Of a stretch of DNA of 64,000 nucleotides, positions 17,654 through 28,000 are shown piece after piece. The DNA comes from Puniceicoccaceae bacterium. Its GTDB lineage: Bacteria > Verrucomicrobiota > Verrucomicrobiia > Opitutales > Coraliomargaritaceae. Position numbers and translations under genes: made by a program. The stretch is from positions 1-64,000 of the forward strand of contig QOOZ01000042.1 of the NCBI GenBank assembly GCA_003331195.1, written 5' to 3'. Position 1 is the first letter of the stretch, and every line of letters starts with the position of its first letter. The notes under the pieces are model-generated. The model was not told the DNA's origin and ran no database searches. It saw nothing but the letters and a program-made list of their open reading frames with translations.

Positions 17654-19258
17654 ATGTCGAAATTTTACGATGCCATCGTTGTCGGCAGCGGGATTGCTGG
17701 TCTGAGCTTCGCAATCAAAGTATCTGAAGCCGGGTATCGCGTCGCCATCATCACAAAGAAAAACTCTGCTGAATCGAATACAAACTATGCGCAAGGTGGG
17801 ATCGCAGCTGTTACCTCGCAGACCGACGACGTCGAGATGCACGTGGCCGACACATTAGATGCTGGGGACGGACTTTGCGACGAGGGAGCGGTGCGCGAAA
17901 TCCTCAAAGACGGCTCCGTCAGTATTGATGAGTTGATTAAGCGTGGCGTCGACTTTTCGCAACTCGACGACGGGCGTGTATCTCTGGGTAAAGAGGGCGG
18001 GCATTCGAAGCGCCGTATTCTTCATGTAAGGGATATGACTGGAAAAGCGATTGAAGAGGCGCTCGTGAACGCTATCGAAATCTCAGAGAATGTTGATATC
18101 CTCGAACATTATTTTGCAGTTGAGCTCATCACCTCGCAGAAAATAGCAAAGAAAGGACAAGCTCTACCGAACACAAACCGTGTATTGGGACTCTATGCGC
18201 TCGATACCCAGCGCGGCGTGGTTGAAACTTTTCGAGCGGGTGCTGTGCTCATGGCGACGGGAGGTATCGGACAAATTTATCAATACACAACTAACCCTTT
18301 CATTGCGACTGGTGACGGAATCGCGATGGCCTATCGCGCAGGGGTCGAAGTGCAGAACATGGAATTTATTCAATTCCATCCGACTGCCTTTTATTCTAAG
18401 GATTCATCGGATCGGTTCCTCATATCTGAAGCGGTCCGAGGGGAAGGTGCTGTTTTGCGCAATCTTAATGGCGAAGCATTTATGTGCAAATACGACGAGC
18501 GAAAAGACCTCGCGCCACGCGATATAGTTGCACGCGCCATCGACCATGAAATGAAAGAAACCGGCGCTCGGCACGTATGGCTTGATACCCGAGGCATTGC
18601 CCACAAAGAACTCCTAGATCGCTTTCCAAATATCTACGCCTACTGCGAGTCGCGTGGTATCGCCCTTGAAAAGGATATGATCCCCGTTGTACCAGCAGCT
18701 CACTATCTCTGTGGAGGCGTCAAAACAAATCTTAACAGTGAGACTTCTCTGCCTGGCCTCTATGCTTGCGGTGAGGTCGCTTGCACTGGCTTACATGGAG
18801 CCAACCGACTAGCAAGTAATTCACTCTTAGAAGCCGTGGTTATGGCAAACCGCGGAGCAAGCGCTGTAGGCAAATACCTCGAGCAGAATATGAGCGACGA
18901 GAGCGATTTACCTCCGTGGAAAGATGGAGACGTTCGCGACTCTGACGAACGAATCGTCTTACTGCATAATTGGGATGAGGTGAAACGCACAATGTGGGAC
19001 TATGTCGGCATCGTGCGTACTACAAAGCGCTTGGAGCGTGCCCATACTCGTATCCAAACATTGGATCGTGAAATTAATGAGTATTACTGGAATTTTAAAG
19101 TAGATGAGAACCTACTTGAATTACGAAACATGATCTCGGTCGCGGCACTTGTCATCGACTGTGCTCTACAGCGCAAAGAAAGTCGGGGACTACACTGCAT
19201 ACTCGATTATGTGGATAAACTCGACGACGCGGTCAATACGATAACTCGTAAACAGTAG
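17654..19258 (+). CDS. nadB: L-aspartate oxidase
   Basis: A 534-residue flavoprotein that oxidises aspartate to iminoaspartate, the first step of de novo NAD synthesis. The FAD-binding GSGIAGL motif is at about 12-18, the NYAQGGIAAV and GGHSKRRILHVRD segments are diagnostic of NadB against fumarate reductase, and the active-site arginine region SEAVRGEGAVLRN follows. The C-terminal helical domain is complete. Start and stop fit the usual length. It begins four bases after panC stops, so the two are probably one transcript; nadA and nadC are not in the window. Confidence 0.95.
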   Translation: MSKFYDAIVVGSGIAGLSFAIKVSEAGYRVAIITKKNSAESNTNYAQGGIAAVTSQTDDVEMHVADTLDAGDGLCDEGAVREILKDGSVSIDELIKRGVDFSQLDDGRVSLGKEGGHSKRRILHVRDMTGKAIEEALVNAIEISENVDILEHYFAVELITSQKIAKKGQALPNTNRVLGLYALDTQRGVVETFRAGAVLMATGGIGQIYQYTTNPFIATGDGIAMAYRAGVEVQNMEFIQFHPTAFYSKDSSDRFLISEAVRGEGAVLRNLNGEAFMCKYDERKDLAPRDIVARAIDHEMKETGARHVWLDTRGIAHKELLDRFPNIYAYCESRGIALEKDMIPVVPAAHYLCGGVKTNLNSETSLPGLYACGEVACTGLHGANRLASNSLLEAVVMANRGASAVGKYLEQNMSDESDLPPWKDGDVRDSDERIVLLHNWDEVKRTMWDYVGIVRTTKRLERAHTRIQTLDREINEYYWNFKVDENLLELRNMISVAALVIDCALQRKESRGLHCILDYVDKLDDAVNTITRKQ

Positions 19259-19335
19259 CATAAGAACTCGAGTATCGTACAAATATTCTTACCTATTTGA
19301 TTATGTAAGATGCTTACAATTAATTATCAATTAAG

Positions 19336-20280
19336 ATGAAAACATCAGATCTTGCTAGGTGGACTTTAGTTGGGCCTGGTGCGGTTGGCCTCTATTACAG
19401 TGGTCGTATCGCGTATTCAGGGTGCAAACTATGCGTACTTGCTCGTAGTGATGAAAGGGAACTCGAGGCGAATGGCATTCGCATCGAGATGATCGATCCC
19501 GAAACCAGTGAGTTGAAAGAGACGTTTACAGCGCCTATCGAATGTGTGAGGCGTAAAGCAAATCAAATCGGGGCGACTGATTGTGTCATCATCGCTGCCA
19601 AATCGACCGTCAACCTAGAATTAATCGAGTCGCTCAAATCAATTGTTGAACTGCGACACACCGTATTACTGTGCCTACAAAATGGCTTAGGTAACGCGGA
19701 ATTTTTTGCTGAGCATTTTCCAGAAAATCCGATTTTAACAGGTCTCTGTTTTGTCTGCGTCAACCGCACAAGACCAGGTTTGGTTGAGAATTATCATCCG
19801 GGGCGCGTCGAGATCGGTTCACTAGGCGACCGCTGGTCAGGGGTAGCCAAAACCGTGGTCGAAATATTTAATCACGCTGGCGTGCTGACTTCGCACGCGG
19901 TGAAACTCGATTCAGCCCTTTGGAGAAAGCTCTGTTGGAATATCCCATTTAATGGTTTGTCGATCGCCGCTGGTGGTATCGCGACAGACAAGATCCTTGC
20001 TCAATCCGACCTAGTTGCCCGCGCCCAAGCACTCATGGAGGAAGTTCGCGCGGTAGCTTCGCTATCCGGTCACTCAATTTCTGATGAATTTATCGAAAGT
20101 CAGTTCACGGTCACCAAAAAAATGGGTGCCTACAAACCCTCGTCACTGATTGATTACTTAGCAGGAAAGCCCGTAGAAATCGAATCTATTTGGGGGGAGC
20201 CGCTACGCCGTGGCCAAGCGCTAGGCGCTGATATGCCTGAGTTGGCAAAGCTTTACTCGGAGTTAAAGACTTTATTGTAG
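19336..20280 (+). CDS. panE: 2-dehydropantoate 2-reductase
   Basis: A 314-residue NADPH-dependent ketopantoate reductase that makes pantoate, the substrate of PanC. The N-terminal Rossmann motif GPGAVGLYYSG is at about 13-23. The catalytic lysine region LWRKLCWNIPFNGL (Lys near 198) and the C-terminal SLIDYLAGKPVEIESIWGEP are typical of the family. Several bacteria carry distant paralogues of this family with other substrates, but the nearby panC supports the pantothenate role. The gap from nadB is 77 bases. Confidence 0.88.
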   Translation: MKTSDLARWTLVGPGAVGLYYSGRIAYSGCKLCVLARSDERELEANGIRIEMIDPETSELKETFTAPIECVRRKANQIGATDCVIIAAKSTVNLELIESLKSIVELRHTVLLCLQNGLGNAEFFAEHFPENPILTGLCFVCVNRTRPGLVENYHPGRVEIGSLGDRWSGVAKTVVEIFNHAGVLTSHAVKLDSALWRKLCWNIPFNGLSIAAGGIATDKILAQSDLVARAQALMEEVRAVASLSGHSISDEFIESQFTVTKKMGAYKPSSLIDYLAGKPVEIESIWGEPLRRGQALGADMPELAKLYSELKTLL

Positions 20281-20314
20281 TTCGGGGTGATCAGGAGTGG
20301 GGCCCAACAAGAAA

Positions 20315-20773
20315 TCAATCGGCGTGAGGATGATCTAGATACAGATCCTTAAATGCCGCGATGCTTTCGGTTAGTTTGGCCGTGGCATTCTTCCCTGCGC
20401 TTTGTTTTGTTTTCATCGCATGAACTATGATATGGTGCAGTATCTTAATTTTATCAGCGTAGTGGTCGGTATCGGTTTTGATGCGCTGAGCGAGGAAGTA
20501 ATTAGCGGCCTCATCGATGATTTTCTGTGCGTGTGTCTCCTTATTTGTCGTCCAACGAACCAGTTGCTGGTAATCGTTGGCAGTCAGATCCTCCTTAGCT
20601 GACAACTCGCTGATGAGTCGCGCTGATTTTTCAATTGTGACTACATGCTCCTCTAATTCGCTAAACTTTAGCTCATCGCTAAAAATGCCACAAGGCACTT
20701 GGCAATGCGCACTTAATGAAGAAGCAGTGAGCAGAGTGGCAAAGGCATAGGCATAGATGTGTAATATTCTCAT
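20315..20773 (-). CDS. sodN: secreted Ni superoxide dismutase
   Basis: A 152-residue precursor with a classical signal peptide (residues 1-22) ending in the signal-peptidase site LSA before HCQVPCGIF. Cleavage there gives a mature protein starting His1-Cys2-x-x-Pro5-Cys6, exactly the nickel hook of NiSOD, in which the free N-terminus and His1 are ligands. The rest is the four-helix NiSOD body. Position 9 of the hook is Phe where the Streptomyces enzyme has Tyr. It would remove superoxide in the periplasm. No SodX-type maturation protease gene is present nearby, consistent with processing by ordinary signal peptidase. It is convergent with panE and lies downstream of alaS. Confidence 0.9.
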   Translation of the reverse strand: MRILHIYAYAFATLLTASSLSAHCQVPCGIFSDELKFSELEEHVVTIEKSARLISELSAKEDLTANDYQQLVRWTTNKETHAQKIIDEAANYFLAQRIKTDTDHYADKIKILHHIIVHAMKTKQSAGKNATAKLTESIAAFKDLYLDHPHAD

Positions 20774-20913
20774 GAGCTATACAAAGTCAGCATTATCAAA
20801 TAATGCAAACACAGCTTTTCGTCCCTTGCTTGTGGGATGGCATTGTAAAAAAGATCAACACGCCCTTCAAGTCCCCCGTTAAAAGTTAAGGTAGAGCGAA
20901 CCCACCTTTTATG

Positions 20914-23715
20914 CTAGAGGAGAAGCTTCCTTGCAGATGCCTCTAACTCGATAAGCTTTCCACGTTGAGGAGCGGCGCCGCGAGCCAAGTCGAGCTTACC
21001 GCCACCTTTGCCTCCGGCAATAGGCGCGAGGCTTTGGATCAATTTACCAGCATTCAGATCGGAGTCTGTACCCACGAGTGCGCCAAGGTGGAGTTTGTCA
21101 CCATCATCGATGATACAAAAAGCAGTCCGAGTGAACTGACGCGACTTCAAGCCGGCGAGTAACTCCTGTAGCAAAGCAGCAGAGCCTTCCTGGGCGATCA
21201 CAAGATTCGAATCAAGATGGAGTTCGCTCAGTAGTTCACTGGCGACTTTAGCAGCTCCAGCGGCTTGTGCTTTTTTCAATGCTTTGTCTGATTCAACTGT
21301 GGCAGCTTTGAGGCCTTTAGTGTAAGCAAGCATCTCTTTGAAAACGGCATTTTTTTGCTCAAAGCTAGCTTCGTCCAACATACCAGCCATAATGTGGGGA
21401 AATAGCGGGAACTTGATCGGGTCGGCTCCCAGTGATATGAGCGCTTGATTCGTCGCATCCAAAAGTAAGCGTAGCTCTTTTTCCTCTTCAGTGGATTTCT
21501 CAACAACACTGCGAATCCAGTCATAGGCTGCCACCCCACAAACTGCCTCAATTCGGCGGACGCCTGAAGCGATCGCCCCTTCAGATTTAATTTTAAATAA
21601 ACCAATTTCTTTGGTATTACGCACGTGGGTGCCGCCACAGAGTTCCATCGAGTAACCGTCAAGTTTGCCTTGCTGTCCACCAATCTGAACGACGCGAACC
21701 TCGTCACCATATTTGTCGCCGAAGAATTGCTGGATATCCTTTCGCTCTTTGATGCTGGCGTGGGGCACTTCGTGCCAGCCTACCGCATCGCCTGCTTCTA
21801 TGGAATTATTGACCTTTTCTTCAAGTGCATCGATTTGCTCGGAGCTTAGCGCACCCGAATTAAAGTCGAAGCGCAGACGATTACGGCTAACCATGGATCC
21901 TTGTTGCGCCGCGTCGGTCGATACGATTTCATGCAGTGCCCAGTGGAGTAAGTGAGTCGCGCTGTGGTGAGCTTCGATCGGACGGCGGCGCGTCGGGTCA
22001 ATTCTAAGTGTAACTTCATCGCCTACAACGATTAGCGCATCGGTAGGAAGGCTATGGGCGCGTGCGGAGGCAAGTTGCTGAACAGCGGATACGGGATAAT
22101 TGATTCCTTTTACTGTAAGCGAACCTTGGTCACCCAACTGACCGCCCATTTCAACGTAAAAGGGTGTGCGGTCGGTAATGACGAGTAATGAATCCTCTTG
22201 TAAGTGAATTTCTAAGACGGTCGCGTTGCATTCGTCCGTTTCAAAACCTGTGAAGATGGTGCTGACTTCGCTCGCGATATCAGCTGCCCGAACGAGTTGT
22301 TGCGTGCGCGCTTTGCGACCTAGTTCGCGCTGCTGATCCATCAAAGTCTCGAAAGTAGCCATGTCGACCTTGAGACCGCGCTCTGCAGAGAGTAATTGTG
22401 TGAGGTCGCTAGGAAAACCGAAGGTGTCGTAGAGCTTGAAGGCGAATTCGCCGCTAAGTCTACCTTTTTGGCCTTCGACCTCTTGTTCAAACATATCAAG
22501 GCCACGATCGAGGGTCTCGTTGAAGCTCGATTCCTCACGCTGGAGGTTTTCTTTGATAACTCCAGCGCGATTTTTTAATTCAGGAAAGACGCCCGACATC
22601 TCATCAACGAGTGTATCGACGAGTCTAGGCAGGAAAGTTTGCCCGCTGGAAAAGCCGAGGGTGCGACCATAGCGGACTGCGCGGCGGAGAATGCGGCGAA
22701 GAACATAGTTGCGCCCCGTATTGCCGAGTAGAATACCATCAGCCAGTGAAAAGGCGAGCGTACGGATGTGGTCAGCAATCACTCTAAAGGCAATGGCTTC
22801 TTTCATCTCGGCAGAAATTTTGGACTTATCGCTTTCGACTGAATCAGGATAAATATCGACGTAAGTTTTACCGCTTAGTTTCTCCAAGGTGTGGAAGATG
22901 GGTTGAAAGACATCGGTCGCATAGTTGGTAGGCTTTTTAGAAAAATCCGTGAAACCCTTCGTGTTTTGAATGAGCGAGCAAACACGCTCGAAGCCCATTC
23001 CCGTATCGACATGCTTGGCGGGAAGATCACGGAAACTTCCATCAGCTTCAGCATTGTATTGGATAAAGACTAGATTCCATATCTCGATACATAGATCGGA
23101 GTCCATGTTGACGAGCTTCCCTCCGCTGTCGCCATTGGGGGTCAGATCGACGTGTAGTTCTGAACAGGGTCCACAGGGCCCAGTTTCCCCCATCATCCAG
23201 AAGTTATCCTTCACATTGCCGTTAATGATGTGCTTCTTCGGATCGAGTCCTTTTTTGATAAAGAGTGCTGCCCAGAAGTCATAGGCCTCTTGGTCGAAGC
23301 TAGATGGATCTCCTTCTGACGGCGAGTAGACAGTCGCGTAGAGTCGTTCGGCAGGCACACCCCAAAGCTCGACGATTAATTCCCAACCCCATTCGATCGC
23401 TTCCTTTTTAAAGTAGTCGCCGAAGGACCAGTTGCCCAGCATCTCAAAAAAGGTATGGTGGTAGGTGTCGTAACCAACGTCTTCTAGGTCGTTATGTTTG
23501 CCGCCCGCACGTATGCACTTTTGGGTATCCGCTGCACGTGGTGGGGAGTAGGGCGCCTTCTCCGTACCGAGGAAATAAGGGACGAATTGGTTCATCCCTG
23601 CATTGGTAAACAGCAAGCCCGGTGACTGTGGCATTAGCGATGCAGAAGGCACGGCTGTGTGTTGCTTAGACTTAAAGAAGTCGATAAAGGACTGGCGAAC
23701 TTCGGCGGATGTCAT
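20914..23715 (-). CDS. alaS: alanyl-tRNA synthetase
   Basis: A 933-residue class II synthetase that charges tRNA-Ala. All modules are present. The catalytic domain begins TSAEVRQSFIDFFKSKQH with VPSASLMPQ; the editing domain has the zinc motif HHSATHLLH near residue 585 and CGGTH near 692; the C-terminal C-Ala domain ends with GGGKLDLARGAAP. The protein is somewhat longer than the E. coli enzyme (876). The ATG at 23715 fits the family start. No T-box is expected or seen. Confidence 0.97.
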   Translation of the reverse strand: MTSAEVRQSFIDFFKSKQHTAVPSASLMPQSPGLLFTNAGMNQFVPYFLGTEKAPYSPPRAADTQKCIRAGGKHNDLEDVGYDTYHHTFFEMLGNWSFGDYFKKEAIEWGWELIVELWGVPAERLYATVYSPSEGDPSSFDQEAYDFWAALFIKKGLDPKKHIINGNVKDNFWMMGETGPCGPCSELHVDLTPNGDSGGKLVNMDSDLCIEIWNLVFIQYNAEADGSFRDLPAKHVDTGMGFERVCSLIQNTKGFTDFSKKPTNYATDVFQPIFHTLEKLSGKTYVDIYPDSVESDKSKISAEMKEAIAFRVIADHIRTLAFSLADGILLGNTGRNYVLRRILRRAVRYGRTLGFSSGQTFLPRLVDTLVDEMSGVFPELKNRAGVIKENLQREESSFNETLDRGLDMFEQEVEGQKGRLSGEFAFKLYDTFGFPSDLTQLLSAERGLKVDMATFETLMDQQRELGRKARTQQLVRAADIASEVSTIFTGFETDECNATVLEIHLQEDSLLVITDRTPFYVEMGGQLGDQGSLTVKGINYPVSAVQQLASARAHSLPTDALIVVGDEVTLRIDPTRRRPIEAHHSATHLLHWALHEIVSTDAAQQGSMVSRNRLRFDFNSGALSSEQIDALEEKVNNSIEAGDAVGWHEVPHASIKERKDIQQFFGDKYGDEVRVVQIGGQQGKLDGYSMELCGGTHVRNTKEIGLFKIKSEGAIASGVRRIEAVCGVAAYDWIRSVVEKSTEEEKELRLLLDATNQALISLGADPIKFPLFPHIMAGMLDEASFEQKNAVFKEMLAYTKGLKAATVESDKALKKAQAAGAAKVASELLSELHLDSNLVIAQEGSAALLQELLAGLKSRQFTRTAFCIIDDGDKLHLGALVGTDSDLNAGKLIQSLAPIAGGKGGGKLDLARGAAPQRGKLIELEASARKLLL

Positions 23716-23809
23716 GGGAATGAATAAATACTTTAATCAGTTCACGAACAAACACGAAACGGTCAGGTATATTTGATGAATGATCATTCGTCTGCAAATG
23801 AACTGCGGC

Positions 23810-24910
23810 TTATAGATTTGCTAGAACGGCAGCACCCATTTCCTTGGTGCCAACAGAGTCGAGACCAAAGGCGATATCACCAGTACGAACGCCACCGGTG
23901 ACAGCTTTCTCGACTGCTGCTTCGATGGCTTCGGCGGCTTCGTTTTCGCCAAAGCTGTAGCGTAGCATCATTGCGCCTGAGAGAATTTGTGCGCAAGGGT
24001 TTGCGATACCTTGACCAGCTATGTCAGGTGCAGTACCGCCAGATGGTTCGTAGAGTCCGAAGGGGAATCCAAGGCCATTTTCCTGAGCGCCTAGGCTGGC
24101 GGAGGCTAACATACCTAAAGACCCGCAAATTACACCCATCTCGTCGGAGAGGATGTCGCCGAACATGTTTTCGGTGAATAATACGTCGAATTGGTTGGGG
24201 TCACGCGCGAGTTGCATCGCGGCATTGTCCACATACATGTGACTTAGCTTAATTTCTGGGGCGTGATTGGCAAAATATTCGGTGACGACCTTACGCCAGA
24301 GGACAGAGGTTTCGAGCACATTGGCCTTGTCTACAGAGCAGACGCTACCGCCGCGCGCTCTGGCCGTGTCGATCGCAACTTGAGCGATGCGCTCGATCTC
24401 ACTGGTCTTATAGACCATCGTGTCGACGGCTTGCTCTTCACCATTTTCAAGAGTCGTGGTGGACTTGGGCTGGCCGAAATAAATGCCCCCAGTTAGTTCA
24501 CGGATACAGACTATATCGATTCCATCGGGGATGCGCTTGTCCTTCAATGGCGAAGCTTCAGTAAGTTGCGAGTAAAGAAGGCCTGGGCGGATGTTAGCGT
24601 AGAGGGCAAAGGCTTTCCGAATAGGAAGTAGTGCCGCGCGCTCGGGCTGCTCTTTCGGTGGCAGGGATTCCCATTTGGGACCACCGACAGATCCGAAGAG
24701 GATAGCCTCCGAGTTTTCGCAGACGGCCTTGGTCGAATCTGGAAAAGCGACGCCGTGATTATCGATGGCGATGCCGCCAATATCAGCATGATCGTGATCG
24801 AGCTCAAAACCGAACTTTTCGCCCGTATTTTCAAGGACGTCGAGGGCGACTTCCATCACTTCAGGTCCGATACCATCGCCGGGGAGTACTGCGAATTTGA
24901 GTGTTTTCAT
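23810..24910 (-). CDS. leuB: 3-isopropylmalate dehydrogenase
   Basis: A 366-residue NAD-dependent beta-decarboxylating dehydrogenase of leucine synthesis. It begins KFAVLPGDGIGPEV, has the substrate-binding GPKWE and LRKAFALYANIRP-type segment, the catalytic Tyr/Lys regions (ELTGGIYFG, DKANVLE) and the metal-binding FGDILSDE. The length matches LeuB. It stands alone upstream of alaS in the same direction with 94 bases between them; leuACD are not in the window. No leader peptide or attenuator was recognised. Confidence 0.95.
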   Translation of the reverse strand: MKTLKFAVLPGDGIGPEVMEVALDVLENTGEKFGFELDHDHADIGGIAIDNHGVAFPDSTKAVCENSEAILFGSVGGPKWESLPPKEQPERAALLPIRKAFALYANIRPGLLYSQLTEASPLKDKRIPDGIDIVCIRELTGGIYFGQPKSTTTLENGEEQAVDTMVYKTSEIERIAQVAIDTARARGGSVCSVDKANVLETSVLWRKVVTEYFANHAPEIKLSHMYVDNAAMQLARDPNQFDVLFTENMFGDILSDEMGVICGSLGMLASASLGAQENGLGFPFGLYEPSGGTAPDIAGQGIANPCAQILSGAMMLRYSFGENEAAEAIEAAVEKAVTGGVRTGDIAFGLDSVGTKEMGAAVLANL

Positions 24911-25090
24911 ATATAACCAGCGTAGATTAGCAAAAACGAATTAAATTGTCCCGCAAATCCCTGGCTTCAAGCCTTTTAATTGACATATGCGAGCGAACGT
25001 CAATCCGTACAATGATTGCCCATTAGAGTCATTTGAAGAACTCAACCTTAGTTCTTTAACTTTTGTGGGTCGCATAGTATTTTTAGCCAC

Positions 25091-28000
25091 TTATTGTGCT
25101 ATGATAATCTCCGTGACGTTCAAAACTCGGGTCGCATTGCCCATTGGAACATTTGTAAAGGTTACAATTGCATTTGCGTAGGGACCGCTGGTCGTATCAG
25201 GAAGCGTGCATTTGACCCAATATCGATTAGAGGCATCCGTTGTATCGACACGACCAAGATAGGTAGCGTTCACTCCATCGATATCAATTAAAGTGGGCGC
25301 CAAATTCAGGTTTTGTGGCGCGGCGGACCGCCCTGAGGTTTCTTCGAGATGTAGGTAGAGGGTGTCGCCTGAGACGACCACTGCAGTTGGACCGAGGTCG
25401 ATGTCTTTCGCAATGAGTGCATTATAAGCGTAATAATGCGCATCGTCGAGCACTGCGGGAATGGTGAGTGGAACTTGTTGGTTCACATCGTCGACTACAT
25501 GATACATCTCATAAGTTGAGGTGTCGCTTGAATCTGTTGGGTCGCCGAAGATGATGAGTCTGTAGTCAGGAAAATCGTCAGAGCGGATGGAGCGCCCATT
25601 GTTATTCGTATCGCTGTTAAAGCGCTCGGAGACGACGGAACGCTCCACGGAATCTTGCCCATTAAGAATAGGGACTAGACTCTTGGAATCGATGGTATCA
25701 ACGGCTGCAGTGGCACTGGCTACGTCGATATCTGCGAGCTCGAGAATGGTCGAGAAGAGGTCTACGCAGTGCACGAGTTTGTTGCTGAGGCCAGTGCGAG
25801 TAACATCAGGGCCAGCCATGATGAGCGGCACGTGGACACCACCTTCGTAGAGCGAGCCTTTGGCATGGTCGTTGCTGTATGGAGCTTGGACGACGGCACT
25901 AGGTGTGCCGTTATCGCCTATGAGGATAATGTTGGTGTTGTCGAGGTCGACAGTCGCGAACAGGCGTCCGAGTTCGGTGTCGAGTGCTTGTAGGGCAGCT
26001 TCATAAGCACCTCGACGATCTGAACCTGTAACGTTTCCATTGACGTCAGTGGGATAGGTTGGGTAATCATGTAGATTACTTGGTGGGTTATGGAAAGGTG
26101 TGTGAGGAGCGTTAAAGGCCAACCAGATAAACCACGCATCGTTTGGATTGCTGTTGATGAAGGAGACTGCTTCGTTGACCTGGTCGGTTGTGCTATACGT
26201 CGCGAAATTGTTGGTGGTGTTATTTGGGGTAGTCGCGGTGCTTACTGTTTTGCTCCAGTCGGTATAATTCGTGACACCGCCTCCAAGTATGCCTGCAAAA
26301 TGGGTCCAACCACCTAAAACTTCAGGGCCGGTGTTGCCACCGCCAAGATGCCATTTTCCGAAGGTGGCGAGTTTATAGGGAGAGGTTTCAGCTGTGAAGA
26401 TTTCAGGGAGTGCGAGCTCGCTTGAAGGGAGCGCCGGAGTGGAAGGATCGCCTACACCGTGACGAAAGCCATAGCGACCGGTCAGGATGGTGGCACGTGT
26501 GGGTGAGCATACGGATTGTGCGTATGCATTAGTGAATCGTAGACCGCGGTCGGCGAGCGCTTCCAGGGTTGGCATCGGCGCAAATGTGGTGCCTGGGTTT
26601 AAAGTTGCATTGTTATCGACCGGACTGGAATCGATGGCCCAGTCATCTAGAATTACTAAGAGTATATTACGTAATGGAGCCACATCATAGGTATTCGTCG
26701 AGCTGACTACAGCCGCGGATCCACCTGAAGGTGTGTAGTTTAGTTCTGCGGTGTAAGATGAGTCAGGTGTGAGCGTGTCCTCATTAAAATCAAGACTTAG
26801 ACTGCCTGTCGCTGCATCGTATTCAATAATAGAAGCGGTGACGCCACTGAGGGAAACGCTATTAATTTCTTCAAATGGAGGGAGCGTCGAGAAGCTAGCA
26901 ATGAACTTAGGAAAAGTGATTGGATTATAATCGAAGCCCTCATCGTCGAAGACTTCGATCGTGGTGAGGCTTGCGCGGTAGAATTGTTTTATTTCGTTAA
27001 GCACACGGGCTGAATCGGATGTCGATCCGAGTGAGCCCAGTTCGTTTTCAGCTGTATCGGTTAGCATCTTCCATTCTTCAAGGTCAGCACTGTGCTCGAT
27101 GAGATAGGTGCCACCTTCGGGTCCACTCCAAGTGATCCTGACATCACCAGTGGTGGCTTCGACTTCAAGGTTGTCTATCGATGGCTTAGCCTCAGGACCT
27201 CCTTCGAAGTAGATCTCGGCGTTAGCGGGCAGGCTATTTACCTCGGCGCCTGTCGGACTTCCGTAGAAAGTGCGAGCAATATTGTATGGGTAGATCGGGG
27301 TTCCGAGGGCATCAATAGATACGAAATAGGCATAGATGCCATCGGGATATTCGGGGGTTTTGCAGAAACGACCATTATGCTCATCAAGGTCAAAATCAGA
27401 GCCTAATATAAACCCTAGATGGCCGAGGTAATCGTAGTCTTCAATATAATGTCCAAGCGGATACATTGCATTCACGGCGGGTCCATACTCGTCAGTCGTA
27501 AGTGCGGCATTGATTCCTTTAACGACCGCAGCCCAGTATGGCAGCGAGGTACGACCTGTATTGTTTAGGTTTGTTGTGCCGTTGGATCCGTCGCGGGTGG
27601 TGTAACCTGTGATCATGCGTCTGACGGTGCTATTAGTGTCGTCCGGATCATCGTAGCCGTATGGACCGTAGATGGGGTAGCCGTCTCGAACCCAACCCAT
27701 GATAGGGGAGTGCTGTCCGTTAAAGTTTTCCGTGTATGTATTCGTTGAGGCGTCGTAGTCAACGCTATCGCCAATTAAGTGTCTTAGGGCAGGCGGGTTA
27801 GCATGGTAATGATGATTTATACCAGCTTGGTGTGCATGTGCAGAGTCGAAGGTGACTGACTCGTTGATATAGGCATCACGATTCCAAATGCCATCACCCG
27901 TAAAGTCGCTATTAGGTCTGGCGTCGCCTGCATTCGAATTACTGTAAGAAAAAGCATCTCGGCTATCAAACATACCGATACCGTCAACGAAATATCCGAT

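Noticed and set aside
23740-23751. GTTCACGAACA-like inverted repeat upstream of alaS as a second LexA site
   Set aside because: The half-sites are two bases apart instead of four, and alaS is not an SOS gene.
24987-25181. 64-codon plus-strand frame between leuB and the sulfatase
   Set aside because: It overlaps the 3' end of the sulfatase gene in antisense and has no motif or ribosome-binding site.
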